From NCBI GenBank assembly GCA_020049495.1, contig JAIFKU010000100.1:1-60681 (forward strand): 60,681 nucleotides of DNA. The letters run 5' to 3'. A program made the position numbers and the translations under genes. Shown one piece after another: positions 35,015 through 44,327 of this stretch (positions within the stretch are counted from its first letter, which is position 1; each line of letters opens with the position of its first letter). The stretch is from Accumulibacter sp. (lineage in GTDB: Bacteria; Pseudomonadota; Gammaproteobacteria; Burkholderiales; Rhodocyclaceae). Under the pieces are notes generated by a model that saw nothing but the letters and a program-made list of their open reading frames with translations, had not been told where the DNA came from and ran no database searches.

Positions 35015-36766
35015 ATGAAATCCATTCGCCGCACCGTCTGTTTTACCGCGCTGATCATTGGCTCAGCTCTGTCAGCATTTGCCGCCGACCCGACCGTACC
35101 CGTCAGGAAGCGCGCGCCGGCTGTTCCCGAGATCGTGCGTCCGGCAAGCACGGAACCCAGACCGGGTGATCCGCGTTACGCAGATCACCCGGGGCAGACG
35201 GTCTATCAGGTGTTGCTTGCCGAAATCGCCCTGCAACGCGGCGATATCGAACTGGCGAGCAAGGCCTACGCCGATCTTGCCTTGCGTACCCGCGACCCGA
35301 AAGTGCTTGAGCGGACGGTCGAAGTCGCCGGCTATGCACGGCGTTATGATCTGGCGCTCGAAGCGGCGCGCTTGTGGGTCGAAGTCGATCCGGCATCGAA
35401 AAAAGCGCAGCAGATGACGACCAGCGTGATGATCCTGTCCAATCAGCTTGATGATCTCGCACCCAGCCTGCTGCGCATGCTTGAAGCCGACAAGGAAGCG
35501 CTTGGCGAGAATCTCCTCGGGCTTAACCGCATGCTGGCGCGCAGCCCGGATCGCATGGCCGTTTTCCGCCTGATCGACAAGGTGTGCCTGTCGTTCTTTG
35601 GCATTGCCGAGGCGCACTATGCCGTGGCAATGGCGGCCGGATCGGCGGGAGTGAACGAACGTGCGCTGGCCGAAGTGCGTCGGGCGCTCGAGTTGCGTCC
35701 GGATTGGGAGATGGCCGCCCTGCTGCAGATGCAGTTGATGATTCGTACCTCGCCCGCTAAAGCCATCGCTTTCCTGCAGGACTTTGTCGAACGCAATCCG
35801 CAAGCGCGTGATACCCAGTTGAATCTGGCGCGTGCGCTGGTTGGCGAGAAGCGCTATGACGAAGCCAGGCGCCATTTCGATCAGTTGCTGCAGGCTTTTC
35901 CGAACAACCCGGATATTGTCTATCCGGTAGCCATCCTGGCCTTGCAACAGAACGACAGGGTGCTGGCCGAAGCGCAGTTCAGGCATTTTGTGACGCTGCC
36001 GTCAGCGGACAAGAGCTTTGCCTATTATTACCTGGGGCAGATTGCCGAAGAGGGCAAACGCAATGAAGAGGCGCTGGCCTTTTACGCACAGGTTGGCGTC
36101 GGCGAAAACTATTTTCAGGCGCGACTGCGCAGCGCACGCCTTCTGGTCGAGTTGGGCAGGCTGGATGACGCACGCACGCAGTTGAGTTCAGCCAGGACAA
36201 GAACCCCGGAAGAACGTATCCAGTTCGCCATCGCCGAAGCCGGCCTGTTGCGTGATGCCAGACAGGCGCAGGCGGCGCTCGATTTACTGGAAGCATTGCT
36301 GGCCATGCAGCCCGAGCAGCCAGAACTGCTTTATGAAACGGCGCTGCTGGCTGAAAAACTCGGCCGCATGGATGTTCTGGAAAGCCGCTTGCGCAAGCTC
36401 ATTGAATTACGCCCGGAAAGCGCACAAGCCTACAATGCCCTTGGTTATTCGTATGCTGATCGCAACCTTCGCCTGCCCGAAGCGCGAGAGCTGATCGAAA
36501 AGGCCCTCAAGCTGTCGCCGAAGGACAGTTTCATCCTCGACAGCATGGGCTGGGTGCTTTTCCGCCAGGGCGATCTGGCTGGCGCGCTGACGCATCTTGA
36601 GCAGGCTTACACCCTGCGCGACGATCCTGAAATTGCGGCACACCTGGGCGAAGTACTGTGGGTGCTCGGGCGCCAGGACGATGCGCGGCGTGCCTTGCTT
36701 GAGGCACAGAAGAAGTATCCCGACAACGAGGCCCTGGCCGATGCAATCAAGAAGTTCGCGCCCTGA
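35015..36766 (+). CDS. Exported tetratricopeptide-repeat protein
   Basis: A 583-residue protein with a signal peptide (VCFTALIIGSALSAFA) and tetratricopeptide repeats along its length, for example EIALQRGDIELASKAYADLA, LVGEKRYDEARRHFDQLLQA, YNALGYSYADRNLRLPEARE and MGWVLFRQGDLAGALTHLEQ. It is probably periplasmic or attached to the inner face of the outer membrane and would scaffold other proteins. Homologues are found just before lolB in betaproteobacteria. A role in outer-membrane assembly is suggested only by that context. A good AAGGAA site precedes the ATG. lolB begins five bases after the stop. Confidence 0.9.
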   Translation: MKSIRRTVCFTALIIGSALSAFAADPTVPVRKRAPAVPEIVRPASTEPRPGDPRYADHPGQTVYQVLLAEIALQRGDIELASKAYADLALRTRDPKVLERTVEVAGYARRYDLALEAARLWVEVDPASKKAQQMTTSVMILSNQLDDLAPSLLRMLEADKEALGENLLGLNRMLARSPDRMAVFRLIDKVCLSFFGIAEAHYAVAMAAGSAGVNERALAEVRRALELRPDWEMAALLQMQLMIRTSPAKAIAFLQDFVERNPQARDTQLNLARALVGEKRYDEARRHFDQLLQAFPNNPDIVYPVAILALQQNDRVLAEAQFRHFVTLPSADKSFAYYYLGQIAEEGKRNEEALAFYAQVGVGENYFQARLRSARLLVELGRLDDARTQLSSARTRTPEERIQFAIAEAGLLRDARQAQAALDLLEALLAMQPEQPELLYETALLAEKLGRMDVLESRLRKLIELRPESAQAYNALGYSYADRNLRLPEARELIEKALKLSPKDSFILDSMGWVLFRQGDLAGALTHLEQAYTLRDDPEIAAHLGEVLWVLGRQDDARRALLEAQKKYPDNEALADAIKKFAP

Positions 36767-36771
36767 AACGA

Positions 36772-37380
36772 ATGCAGAAGCCTATTGGTTTGATGAGTGT
36801 TTGCCGCGCCGCCGCAGTTCTTCTGAGTGTTTCCCTTCTCGCGGGCTGTGCCTCGTTGCGTACTTCGCCGAACACGCCGCCGCCGCGTGAGGCGCTGAAC
36901 TCGTTCTCGCTGGAAGGACGGTTTTCGCTGCACCATGAGGACAAGAACTACTCCGGGCGTTTGAGCTGGCGCCATAGCGGTGCACACAACGAGTTGTTGC
37001 TCTCGTCGCCGTTTGGCCAGGGCATGGCTGAAATTACCACCAGTGACCGCGGCGCGCGGCTGACGACGAGTGACGGCAAGGTGCATTCTGCGGCTGATAC
37101 CGAAACCCTGACCCAGCAGGTGCTCGGTTATCCACTACCTCTGACCCAACTCACCGACTGGGTGCGAGGACGGGGTGTATCAGTCGGTACTGCAGAACTG
37201 GATGCACAGGGCCGACAATTGCGCTTGCAGCATGAGGACTGGACAATCGATTACGCTTACGACAACGATGATGCACAGGCACCACCCAGCCGTATCTTCG
37301 CCGAACGCTCGGGTGGCCTCGAACTTCGGCTGCGCATCGACGAGTGGAACAGCCTGACGCCTGAAGAGGTCAAGCCGTGA
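36772..37380 (+). CDS. lolB: Outer-membrane lipoprotein receptor LolB
   Basis: It accepts lipoproteins from the carrier LolA and inserts them into the outer membrane. The 202-residue protein has a lipoprotein signal with LLAGC and Cys26. LolB features follow: NSFSLEGRFSLHHEDKNYSGRLSWRHS, ELLLSSPFGQGMAEI and the C-terminal QLTDWVRGRGV and GGLELRLRIDEW. Its stop overlaps the ispE start (TGTGACC), here a GTG-started ispE at 37377, so the pair is coupled. The lolB-ispE pairing is highly conserved in beta- and gammaproteobacteria. Confidence 0.95.
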   Translation: MQKPIGLMSVCRAAAVLLSVSLLAGCASLRTSPNTPPPREALNSFSLEGRFSLHHEDKNYSGRLSWRHSGAHNELLLSSPFGQGMAEITTSDRGARLTTSDGKVHSAADTETLTQQVLGYPLPLTQLTDWVRGRGVSVGTAELDAQGRQLRLQHEDWTIDYAYDNDDAQAPPSRIFAERSGGLELRLRIDEWNSLTPEEVKP

Positions 37381-38234
37381 CCAAGGCATCGTTGTGGAAC
37401 TGGCAAAGCGTCTTTCCGGCACCGGCCAAGCTCAACCTTTTTCTGCACGTCGTCGGACGGCGTGCAGGCGGTTATCACCTGCTGCAAACCCTGTTCCGCT
37501 TCATCGATTACAGCGACAGCCTGTGTTTTGCGCCGCGCGCCGACGGCGCCGTCACGCTACGCCAGCCCCTGCCCGGTGTGCCGCCCGAAAGCGACCTGAC
37601 GGTTCGCGCCGCGCGGCTGTTGCAGGCCGAAACGGGTTGCCGGAAGGGCGTTGAAATCAGTCTCGACAAGCGCCTGCCGATGGGTGGCGGCCTGGGCGGC
37701 GGCAGTTCCGACGCGGCCACCGTGCTGCTGGCGCTCAACCATCTCTGGCAATTGGGTTTGCCGCGCCAGCGCCTGCAGGAAATCGGCCTGACGCTGGGCG
37801 CTGACGTGCCGGTTTTCATCTTTGGGCGCAATGCCTTTGCCGAAGGCGTTGGCGAAGCCCTGCAGCCGGTCGCCGTGCCGCCGCTCTGGTACGTCGTACT
37901 GGAACCGCCGGTGCAGGTGCCAACCGCCACCATCTTCGCAGCGCCGGAACTCAAGCGCGATAGCGCGCCGATGCAGGCGTCCGACTGGAAGCCGGGCGTC
38001 GGCATGAACGATCTGCAAACGGTCGCGGTTTCCCGCTTCCCGGTCGTTGCCGAATACCTGCACTGGCTGGCTGCTTTTGGCGAGGCGCGCATGACCGGAT
38101 CCGGTGCCTGCGTTTTTTCCGGGTTCGCGCAGCAGGAAGCCGCCGTTGCCGTTGTCCGCAAGCTGCCCGCCGGAATGCACGGCCGGGTCGCCGCCGGACT
38201 TGACTGCCACCCCTTGCTCGATCTGGCGAATTGA
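37377..38234 (+). CDS. ispE: 4-diphosphocytidyl-2-C-methyl-D-erythritol kinase
   Basis: A GHMP kinase of the non-mevalonate isoprenoid pathway. It phosphorylates CDP-methylerythritol at position 2. The first motif is FPAPAKLNLFLHVVGRRAGG, with YHLLQTLFRFIDY after it. The ATP loop reads PMGGGLGGGSSDAATVLLAL, and the last motif is ARMTGSGACVFSGF. Length 285 is usual. Start codon GTG at 37377 overlaps the lolB stop. In most relatives a tRNA-Gln gene and prs follow directly. Here an alcohol-dehydrogenase gene intervenes. Confidence 0.96.
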   Translation: MTKASLWNWQSVFPAPAKLNLFLHVVGRRAGGYHLLQTLFRFIDYSDSLCFAPRADGAVTLRQPLPGVPPESDLTVRAARLLQAETGCRKGVEISLDKRLPMGGGLGGGSSDAATVLLALNHLWQLGLPRQRLQEIGLTLGADVPVFIFGRNAFAEGVGEALQPVAVPPLWYVVLEPPVQVPTATIFAAPELKRDSAPMQASDWKPGVGMNDLQTVAVSRFPVVAEYLHWLAAFGEARMTGSGACVFSGFAQQEAAVAVVRKLPAGMHGRVAAGLDCHPLLDLAN

Positions 38235-38268
38235 GGATGTCCAGGTCATCACTGTAGAAAGCGAAAAA

Positions 38269-39459
38269 ATGCACAATAAGACCATTGCCGACTTCGTGTT
38301 GGCCAGAATGCCCGAGATTCATTTCGGCGCTGGAAAACTTTCCCGACTCCCGCAACTGCTCCGGCAAAAGGCTTGCCGGGTTTTGCTGGTCACCGGTTCG
38401 GCTTCCTTCCGGCAGTCCGCACACTACGGCAAGCTGACGCAGGCCCTGGCCCAGGCAGACATTCATTTTTTCCAGGTCTCGGTTACAGGTGAACCTTCGC
38501 CGGCCTTTGTCGATCAGACCGTTGATCGCTATCGCGACGAAAGCCTGGACTGGGTCATCGCCATCGGCGGCGGCAGTGCTATCGATGCCGGCAAGGCCAT
38601 TTCAGCCATGCTGCCGCACGAGGGCTCCGTACGCGCCTATCTGGAGGGCATGGAAACAAAAAAACATGACGGCAGGAAAATTCCTTTTATGGCTGTCCCC
38701 ACCTCTTCCGGCACCGGTTCGGAAGCGACCAAGAACGCGGTACTGAGCGAGGTTGGCGCGCACGGCTTCAAAAGTTCGCTGCGCCACGACAACTTCGTTC
38801 CGGATATTGCCCTGGTCGATCCGGAACTGATGCTCTCCTGCCCCCCTGCAGTGACGGCTGCCTGTGGTCTGGATGCGCTGACCCAGTTGCTGGAGTCCTA
38901 TGTCTCGACCAAGGCTTCGCCAATCACCGATGCGCTGGCGCAGAGTGGTCTCGAACACGTTTCCGCCGGATTCCTGCCGGCCTTTGCCTGCGGCGCAACC
39001 GACATCGAAGCACGCAGCCACATGGCCTACGCCGCGCTGTTGTCGGGCATCACCCTGGCCAATGCCGGGCTGGGTCTGGTACATGGTTTCGCCGGCCCGA
39101 TCGGCGGCTATAGCCGCATGCCGCACGGCGCTGTCTGCGGAACGCTGATCGGTGAAAGCACGCGAATCACCATTGAGACCTTGTTTGAAAACGCGGAAAA
39201 GAATCGTACAGCGCTGGAAAAATTCGCCCGGGCAGGTACCCTGCTTTCCCGCCAATCTTCCGTTTCGCTCAGAAATGATTGTGATCTGCTGATTCAGACC
39301 CTGCAGGAATGGATTGAACTCACCCGTATCCCGCGGCTCCGTGATTTCGACATTACCCAAGCCGATTTTCCGAAGATACTGGACAAGACAAACGGCAAAA
39401 ACAGTCCTGCAGAATTGACCCGCGCACAAATGACATTGATTCTTGAGGCACGGCTGTAA
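38269..39459 (+). CDS. Iron-type alcohol dehydrogenase family protein
   Basis: A 396-residue member of the group III (iron-containing) alcohol dehydrogenases, which reduce aldehydes or oxidise alcohols with NAD(P)H. The cofactor loop is IAIGGGSAIDAGKAIS, and PTSSGTGSEAT is diagnostic. Of the four metal ligands seen in FucO (Asp196, His200, His263, His277), Asp202, His272 and His286 are aligned here with the same spacing, but the His200 position is Gln206 (DALTQLLE). Metal type or activity may therefore differ. The gene lies between ispE and tRNA-Gln, an unusual place, and may be an insertion. ATG 38269 chosen, with a weak ribosome binding site (GCGAAAAA). Confidence 0.9.
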   Translation: MHNKTIADFVLARMPEIHFGAGKLSRLPQLLRQKACRVLLVTGSASFRQSAHYGKLTQALAQADIHFFQVSVTGEPSPAFVDQTVDRYRDESLDWVIAIGGGSAIDAGKAISAMLPHEGSVRAYLEGMETKKHDGRKIPFMAVPTSSGTGSEATKNAVLSEVGAHGFKSSLRHDNFVPDIALVDPELMLSCPPAVTAACGLDALTQLLESYVSTKASPITDALAQSGLEHVSAGFLPAFACGATDIEARSHMAYAALLSGITLANAGLGLVHGFAGPIGGYSRMPHGAVCGTLIGESTRITIETLFENAEKNRTALEKFARAGTLLSRQSSVSLRNDCDLLIQTLQEWIELTRIPRLRDFDITQADFPKILDKTNGKNSPAELTRAQMTLILEARL

Positions 39460-39551
39460 TGGAATGAGCCGCGCTTCATGCAGAAGGAATTGGGCTGGGA
39501 GTCACTGGTCAATAGGCAAGGTTTGATGGATAGAAGGCCGCGAGTCATCCC

Positions 39552-39580
39552 TGTTTTTTTTGCAAAAACCCCTGTATAAT
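39552..39580 (+). promoter_or_regulatory. Promoter of tRNA-Gln (and prs)
   Basis: A perfect TATAAT at 39575-39580 is followed by a GC-rich discriminator (CCGCGCC), typical of stable-RNA promoters. The -35 region is T-rich (TGTTTT) and weak. Transcription would start near 39587, about 33 bases before the tRNA. Confidence 0.6.
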
Positions 39581-39619
39581 CCGCGCCTCGCTTGCTTGGC
39601 GTGCCAAGTGATCGACTGC

Positions 39620-39696
39620 TGGGGAGTCGCCAAGTTGGTTAAGGCACCGGATTTTGATTCCGGCATTCGAAGGTTCGAATCCTTCTTCCCCAGCCA
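39620..39696 (+). tRNA. tRNA-Gln (anticodon TTG)
   Basis: A complete cloverleaf is visible. The acceptor stem is TGGGGAG/TTCCCCA with discriminator G and encoded CCA (39694-39696). The D arm is GCC-AAGTTGGTTAA-GGC. The anticodon stem CCGGA/TCCGG surrounds the loop TTTTGAT, giving anticodon TTG. The T arm is GAAGG-TTCGAAT-CCTTC. It reads glutamine codons CAA (and CAG by wobble). It precedes prs as in other betaproteobacteria. Confidence 0.97.
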
Positions 39697-39788
39697 TCCG
39701 GTTTCTTTCAAGCCGGGCAGGTTGCAGTCCTACCTGCCTGTATTGCTTTTGTTCGGCGCTTTTCCATGGGCGCCAAGGGATGTGTGCT

Positions 39789-40739
39789 ATGGCCTACGAC
39801 AGCCTGATGGTATTTGCCGGCAACGCCACTCCCAAGCTGGCTGCCGATGTTGTCAAACGGCTGAATATTTCGCTGGGGCGGGCCAATGTGGGGCGCTTCT
39901 CCGATGGCGAAATAACCGTCGAGATTCAGGAGCATGTACGCGGCAAGGATGTCTTCATTCTGCAATCGACCTGCGCGCCGGCCAACGAAAACCTGATGGA
40001 ACTGCTGGTCATGGTCGATGCGCTGAAGCGTGCTTCAGCCGCGCGTATTACCGCCGCCATCCCGTACTTTGGTTATTCGCGTCAGGATCGCCGCGTGCGC
40101 TCGGCGCGCGTGCCGATCGCCGCCAAGCTGGTGGCCGATCTGCTGACGGCTGCCGGTGTCCATCGCGTGCTGACCATGGATCTGCATGCCGAGCAGATTC
40201 AGGGGTTTTTCAACATCCCTGTCGACAACATCTATTGCCTGCCGATCATGCTGGCCGATGTGTGGAAAAAGGATTTGAAAGATTTGCTGGTTGTTTCTCC
40301 CGACGTCGGTGGCGTGGTGCGCGCCCGTGCGCTGGCCAAGCGCCTCGAATGCGATCTGGCGATCATCGACAAGCGCCGCCCCAAGGCCAATGTCGCTGAA
40401 GTCATGAATATCATCGGCGAGGTTGAAGGGCGTACCTGCGTCATCATGGACGACATGGTCGATACCGCCGGCACGCTGTGCAAGGCCGCCGCGGCGCTCA
40501 AGGAAAAGGGCGCCAAGAAGGTTCTGGCCTACTGCGTGCACCCGGTGCTGTCCGGCTCAGCCGTGAGCCGCATCAACGAATCAGCCATCGATGAACTAGT
40601 CGTGACCGACACCATTCCGCTGAGCGAAGAGGCACAGAAGTCGTCGCGTATCCGGCAATTGTCGGTGGCCGACGTGCTGGCCGAAACGATTCGCCGGATC
40701 AGCAACGAGGATTCGGTTTCTTCGCTGTTTATCGAATAG
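39789..40739 (+). CDS. prs: Ribose-phosphate pyrophosphokinase
   Basis: It makes PRPP from ribose-5-phosphate and ATP for nucleotide, histidine, tryptophan and NAD synthesis. From ATG 39789 the enzyme is 316 residues, next to E. coli Prs at 315. The AGGGA site eight bases upstream supports this start. Conserved elements are [26 protein letters not shown], the metal/PPi site [13 protein letters not shown] and the PRPP loop [13 protein letters not shown]. It lies behind tRNA-Gln and before rplY, with a terminator-like hairpin between. Confidence 0.97.
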   Translation: MAYDSLMVFAGNATPKLAADVVKRLNISLGRANVGRFSDGEITVEIQEHVRGKDVFILQSTCAPANENLMELLVMVDALKRASAARITAAIPYFGYSRQDRRVRSARVPIAAKLVADLLTAAGVHRVLTMDLHAEQIQGFFNIPVDNIYCLPIMLADVWKKDLKDLLVVSPDVGGVVRARALAKRLECDLAIIDKRRPKANVAEVMNIIGEVEGRTCVIMDDMVDTAGTLCKAAAALKEKGAKKVLAYCVHPVLSGSAVSRINESAIDELVVTDTIPLSEEAQKSSRIRQLSVADVLAETIRRISNEDSVSSLFIE

Positions 40740-40748
40740 TTTTTCTCA

Positions 40749-40782
40749 ACCCCCTGCCTGGTCGCGGGCAGGGTTTGTTTTA
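40749..40782 (+). terminator. Terminator or attenuator between prs and rplY
   Basis: CCCTGCC (40753-40759) pairs with GGCAGGG (40768-40774), extended by AA/TT, and is followed by TTTGTTTT. It stands 15 bases before the rplY start, so it may lower rather than abolish read-through. Confidence 0.7.
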
Positions 40783-40796
40783 ACCAGGAGCTGTCC

Positions 40797-41444
40797 ATGA
40801 AATTTGAAATCAACGCGCAAACGCGCACATTGCAGGGGTCCGGAGCGAGCCGCCGCCTGCGTCACGCCAACAAGGTGCCGGGTATCGTTTACGGGGGTAC
40901 TGCCGCCCCGGTCCTGATTGAACTCGAACACAACGAATTGCTCCTTGCGCTGCGCAAGGAAGCCTTCCACGCCTCCGTACTGACGCTCAAGCTGGACGGT
41001 GCCGAGCAAAGTGTGCTGCTGCGAGATTCGCAGATGCACCCTTACAAGCCGCTGGTATTGCACGTCGATTTTCTGCGTGTTGATGCCACGCGTGCGATCC
41101 ACCAGAAAGTGCCGTTGCACTTCATCAACGCCGATCAGGCCCCGGGCGTCAAGATCAGTGGCGGCAATGTATCGCCGGCCATGAACGAAATCGACGTGAC
41201 CTGTCTGCCGAAAGATCTACCGGCCTTCATCGAAGTCGACCTGAAGGATCTCGAATCCGGTCGTTCGATTCACGTTTCGCAGATGGTTTTCCCGGCTGGC
41301 GTCAAGCCGACCGGCCATGGCAGCGACGATCCTGTCGTCGTTTCGATCCCGGTCAAGAAGGCTGAAGTTGTTGAAGAGAGCGCCGAAGGTGAAGCAACCC
41401 CGGCAACACCAACGTCTGCAACTCCTGCAACGCCTGCCGCCTGA
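40797..41444 (+). CDS. rplY: 50S ribosomal protein L25 (general stress protein Ctc type)
   Basis: It binds 5S rRNA in the large subunit. The 215-residue length is that of the long Ctc/TL5 type with an extra C-terminal domain. Visible signatures are the start FEINAQTRTLQGSGASRRLR, KVPGIVYGG, and SQMHPYKPLVLHVDFLRVD at the domain junction. The tail is Ala/Pro/Thr-rich low complexity (TPATPTSATPATPAA). The ribosome binding site CCAGGAG is good. It follows prs and precedes pth, the standard order. Confidence 0.97.
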   Translation: MKFEINAQTRTLQGSGASRRLRHANKVPGIVYGGTAAPVLIELEHNELLLALRKEAFHASVLTLKLDGAEQSVLLRDSQMHPYKPLVLHVDFLRVDATRAIHQKVPLHFINADQAPGVKISGGNVSPAMNEIDVTCLPKDLPAFIEVDLKDLESGRSIHVSQMVFPAGVKPTGHGSDDPVVVSIPVKKAEVVEESAEGEATPATPTSATPATPAA

Positions 41445-41465
41445 GTTCCAGTGTCTGAATGACTG

Positions 41466-41507
41466 GCCGCCGTCCGGTACGTGGTGCCTGCGGCGGCTTT
41501 TCATTTT
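41466..41507 (+). terminator. Rho-independent terminator after rplY
   Basis: GCCGCCG (41466-41472) pairs with CGGCGGC (41491-41497), followed by TTTTCATTTTT. The loop is long (18 bases), so it may only partly stop transcription before pth, which starts 15 bases later. Confidence 0.6.
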
Positions 41508-41521
41508 TCAGAGTGAGTAGC

Positions 41522-42097
41522 ATGACCCCTCCGCGCCTGATTGTCGGCCTGGGTAACCCCGGCCGCGAATATGAGGACAATCGTCACAACCTCGGTTTCT
41601 GGTTTGTCGAGCGGCTGGCGCACGAACTCAAGGTGACGCTCACCGCGCAGGGCAAATTCTTCGGCCGTGTCGGCAGGATGGGCGACCTGTGGCTGTTGCA
41701 GCCGACGACCTTCATGAACCGCTCCGGTCAGTCCGTGCTTGCTCTGGCGGGCTTCTACAAGATTCTTCCGGATGAAATCCTGGTCGTGCATGACGAACTT
41801 GACCTGCAGCCGGGCAGCATCCGCCTCAAGCAGGGGGGTGGCAACGGCGGGCACAACGGGCTGAAGGACATTCAGGCGCAGCTTTCCGTACCGGATTTCT
41901 GGCGGCTTCGTCTGGGGATAGGACATCCGGGCGATCGGAACGAGGTCATCAATTACGTTTTGAAAGCACCGCGCAAGGAAGAACAGGAACTGATCGACCG
42001 CGCGCTGGACCGTTGCCTGCTCGCCTGGCCTGATCTGGGTGCCGGCGACTATGCGGCGGCGCAACGCCTGCTGCACCTCAAGAGTACGTCCTCGTGA
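41522..42097 (+). CDS. pth: Peptidyl-tRNA hydrolase
   Basis: It frees tRNA from prematurely dropped peptidyl-tRNA. From ATG 41522 it has 191 residues. The substrate and catalytic region [21 protein letters not shown] contains the conserved Asn and catalytic His. [38 protein letters not shown] and GHNGLKDI are all characteristic. The frame is open from 41459, but that extension lies in the rplY terminator. It is followed by a repeat and then ychF, the usual partner. Confidence 0.97.
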   Translation: MTPPRLIVGLGNPGREYEDNRHNLGFWFVERLAHELKVTLTAQGKFFGRVGRMGDLWLLQPTTFMNRSGQSVLALAGFYKILPDEILVVHDELDLQPGSIRLKQGGGNGGHNGLKDIQAQLSVPDFWRLRLGIGHPGDRNEVINYVLKAPRKEEQELIDRALDRCLLAWPDLGAGDYAAAQRLLHLKSTSS

Positions 42098-42162
42098 TGC
42101 TTGCATATCACTCAGGGCGCACCAGAGATCTATACTGGGCATGGGTCTGTTTTGTACACCCG

Positions 42163-42200
42163 CCCTCACCCCGGCCCCTCTTCCGCTTGGAGAGGGGTGA
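42163..42200. repeat. Hairpin repeat of the CCTCACCCC/GAGAGGGG type (family D)
   Basis: CCCTCACCCCGGCCCCTC followed by TTCCGCTTG and GAGAGGGG makes a stem of about seven bases (42175-42197). Sequences of this type recur between genes in many proteobacterial genomes. Only one copy was seen here. The rest of the 161-base gap between pth and ychF shows nothing else. Confidence 0.6.
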
Positions 42201-42258
42201 TTCGTGAGTCGCTTGTGCGACTTGTGAATGTTCGAATGCAACAAACAGGAATCTCACC

Positions 42259-43350
42259 ATGAGCCTCAAATGCGGAATCGTCGGTCTGCCCAATGTCGGC
42301 AAATCCACTCTCTTCAACGCCCTGACCAAGGCCGGCGTGGCCGCGGAGAATTATCCTTTCTGCACCATCGAGCCGTCTGTCGGCGTGGTTTCGGTTCCCG
42401 ACGCGCGTCTCGACAGGCTGACGGCCATCGTCAAGCCGCAGCGCGTGGTACCGGCGGTGACCGAGTTCGTGGATATCGCCGGTCTGGTCGCCGGAGCATC
42501 CAAGGGCGAAGGCCTGGGCAACCAGTTCCTGGCCAACATCCGCGAGACCGATGCGGTTTTGCATGTGGTCCGCTGCTTTGCCAACGACAATGTGATTCAC
42601 GTTTCCGGAAACGTCGATCCCATCCGTGACATCGAAATCATCGATACCGAACTGGCGCTGGCCGACATGGCCACCGTCGAAAAGGCGCTGCTGCGTTACC
42701 GCCGGCCGGCCAGTGCCGGTGACAAGGAAGCCAAGCTGCTGGTAGCGGTGCTCGACAAATGCTTCGCCCAGCTTGATCAGGGCAGGCCGGTGCGCGCCCT
42801 CGACCTGTCCAAGGAGGAATGGCTCAACCTCAAGCCCTTCTGCCTGATTACCGCCAAGCCGGTGCTGTACGCCGCCAATGTGGCCGAGGACGGTTTCGAG
42901 AACAATCCGCATCTCGATGCCGTGCGTGAGCACGCCAGTGCCGAGAAGGCCGAGGTCGTCGCCGTCTGCGCCGCGATCGAAGCCGAAATTGCCGATCTGG
43001 CCGACGACGAAAAGCAGATCTTTCTTGCCGACCTTGGTCTCGAAGAGCCGGGGCTAGACCGGCTGGTGCACGCCGGCTACCATCTGCTCGGCCTGCAAAC
43101 CTATTTCACGGCCGGCCCCAAGGAAGTGCGGGCGTGGACGATACACCGCGGCGATACCGCGCCGCAGGCCGCCGGTGTCATTCATACCGACTTCGAACGC
43201 GGCTTCATCCGTGCGCAAACCATTGCCTACGACGATTACATAACCTATGGCGGCGAACACGGCGCCAAGGAAGCGGGCAAGATGCGCGCCGAAGGCAAGG
43301 AATACGTGGTCAAGGACGGGGATGTGCTGAACTTCCTGTTCAACGTCTAG
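42259..43350 (+). CDS. ychF: Ribosome-binding ATPase YchF (OLA1 family)
   Basis: A 363-residue universally conserved OBG-like NTPase that prefers ATP and binds the ribosome. The P-loop is [19 protein letters not shown]3 is [20 protein letters not shown], with the hydrophobic residue where other GTPases have Gln. The NKxE-like region is [10 protein letters not shown]. The C-terminal TGS domain contains [34 protein letters not shown] and the ending [18 protein letters not shown]. Length and order after pth are typical. Confidence 0.98.
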   Translation: MSLKCGIVGLPNVGKSTLFNALTKAGVAAENYPFCTIEPSVGVVSVPDARLDRLTAIVKPQRVVPAVTEFVDIAGLVAGASKGEGLGNQFLANIRETDAVLHVVRCFANDNVIHVSGNVDPIRDIEIIDTELALADMATVEKALLRYRRPASAGDKEAKLLVAVLDKCFAQLDQGRPVRALDLSKEEWLNLKPFCLITAKPVLYAANVAEDGFENNPHLDAVREHASAEKAEVVAVCAAIEAEIADLADDEKQIFLADLGLEEPGLDRLVHAGYHLLGLQTYFTAGPKEVRAWTIHRGDTAPQAAGVIHTDFERGFIRAQTIAYDDYITYGGEHGAKEAGKMRAEGKEYVVKDGDVLNFLFNV

Positions 43351-43363
43351 CTACAATGGCGGC

Positions 43364-44311
43364 ATGACTCCGCTTGCCGCCACAGACTCCGCCATCCCCG
43401 CGCCCGCTCTTTACCGTGGCCGCTTTGCCCCGTCGCCGACCGGGCCCCTGCACTTCGGTTCGCTCGTCGCCGCCGTCGGCAGCTACCTGGAAGCACGCGT
43501 CAACCACGGCGAGTGGCTGCTGCGCATCGAGGATGTCGATGATCCGCGCACGGTGCCCGGTGCGGCCGACGGGATACTGCGCACGCTCGCCGGATTCGGC
43601 TTCGAGTGGGACGGCGAGGTGGTCGTCCAGAGCCGTCGTATCGACCACTATCATGCAGCGCTCGTTCGCTTGCAACTCGATAGTTTTGTCTATCCCTGCG
43701 CCTGTTCGCGCAGCGAGATTGCCGCCAGGACAGGCACTGTATCGGTCGATGGCGGACTGGTCTATCCCGGCACCTGCCGCTCCGGGCTGAGCGAAGGCAG
43801 GGCGGCACGCGCCTGGCGTCTGCGCGTACCCGATCAGGAATTCTGCTGCATCGACCGCATCCAGGGTGAAATCCGGCAGAATCTCGAACGCCAGGTGGGT
43901 GACTTCGTCCTGCTGCGCGCCGACGGGCAGTATGCCTATCAGCTGGCGGTGGTCGTCGACGACGCCGCCCAGGGCGTGAATGCGGTGGTGCGCGGCGTCG
44001 ACCTGCTCGCTTCGACAGCACGCCAGATGTGGCTGCAGCAGTGTCTTGGCCTGCCGACACCGAGCTATGCGCACCTGCCGGTGGTGGTCAATGCTGCCGG
44101 CGAGAAACTCTCGAAGCAGACCCGGGCGCCCGCAGTCGACCCGGCGAACGCGGGTACGCTGCTGGCCTCGGCCATGCGCTTTCTCGGCCATCCCCTGCCG
44201 CCTGAACTTTACGCTGCGCCATTGCCCGAATTCTGGCGCTGGGCGCTGGCGAACTGGTCGATGGCGCGCGTGCCCGCGGTGCGCGCAATCTTTCCGGGCA
44301 GTGCGCAGTAA
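43364..44311 (+). CDS. gluQ: Glutamyl-Q tRNA(Asp) synthetase
   Basis: A truncated GluRS paralogue that attaches glutamate to queuosine in tRNA-Asp. It has the class I motif as PSPTGPLHFGSLVAAVGSY (HIGH region), RIEDVDDPRT, and KLSKQTRAP in place of KMSKS. The zinc site is seen as YPCACSRSEI and YPGTCR. The 315-residue length, lacking the anticodon-binding domain, separates it from GltX. The start ATG is 13 bases after ychF. Its stop codon lies in the loop of a strong hairpin. Confidence 0.95.
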   Translation: MTPLAATDSAIPAPALYRGRFAPSPTGPLHFGSLVAAVGSYLEARVNHGEWLLRIEDVDDPRTVPGAADGILRTLAGFGFEWDGEVVVQSRRIDHYHAALVRLQLDSFVYPCACSRSEIAARTGTVSVDGGLVYPGTCRSGLSEGRAARAWRLRVPDQEFCCIDRIQGEIRQNLERQVGDFVLLRADGQYAYQLAVVVDDAAQGVNAVVRGVDLLASTARQMWLQQCLGLPTPSYAHLPVVVNAAGEKLSKQTRAPAVDPANAGTLLASAMRFLGHPLPPELYAAPLPEFWRWALANWSMARVPAVRAIFPGSAQ

Positions 44312-44322
44312 TGCGCACTGCC
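44297..44322. terminator. Hairpin at the convergent gluQ / EEP gene ends
   Basis: GGCAGTGCGCA (44297-44307) and TGCGCACTGCC (44312-44322) are perfectly complementary over 11 bases, with the gluQ stop codon in the loop. No clear T-run follows, so it may protect mRNA ends rather than act as an intrinsic terminator. Confidence 0.5.
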
Positions 44323-44327
44323 AGCAT

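Noticed and set aside
39620..39696. prs start at ATG 39654 within the tRNA
   Set aside because: That start lies inside tRNA-Gln; ATG 39789 has a ribosome binding site and gives the normal Prs length.
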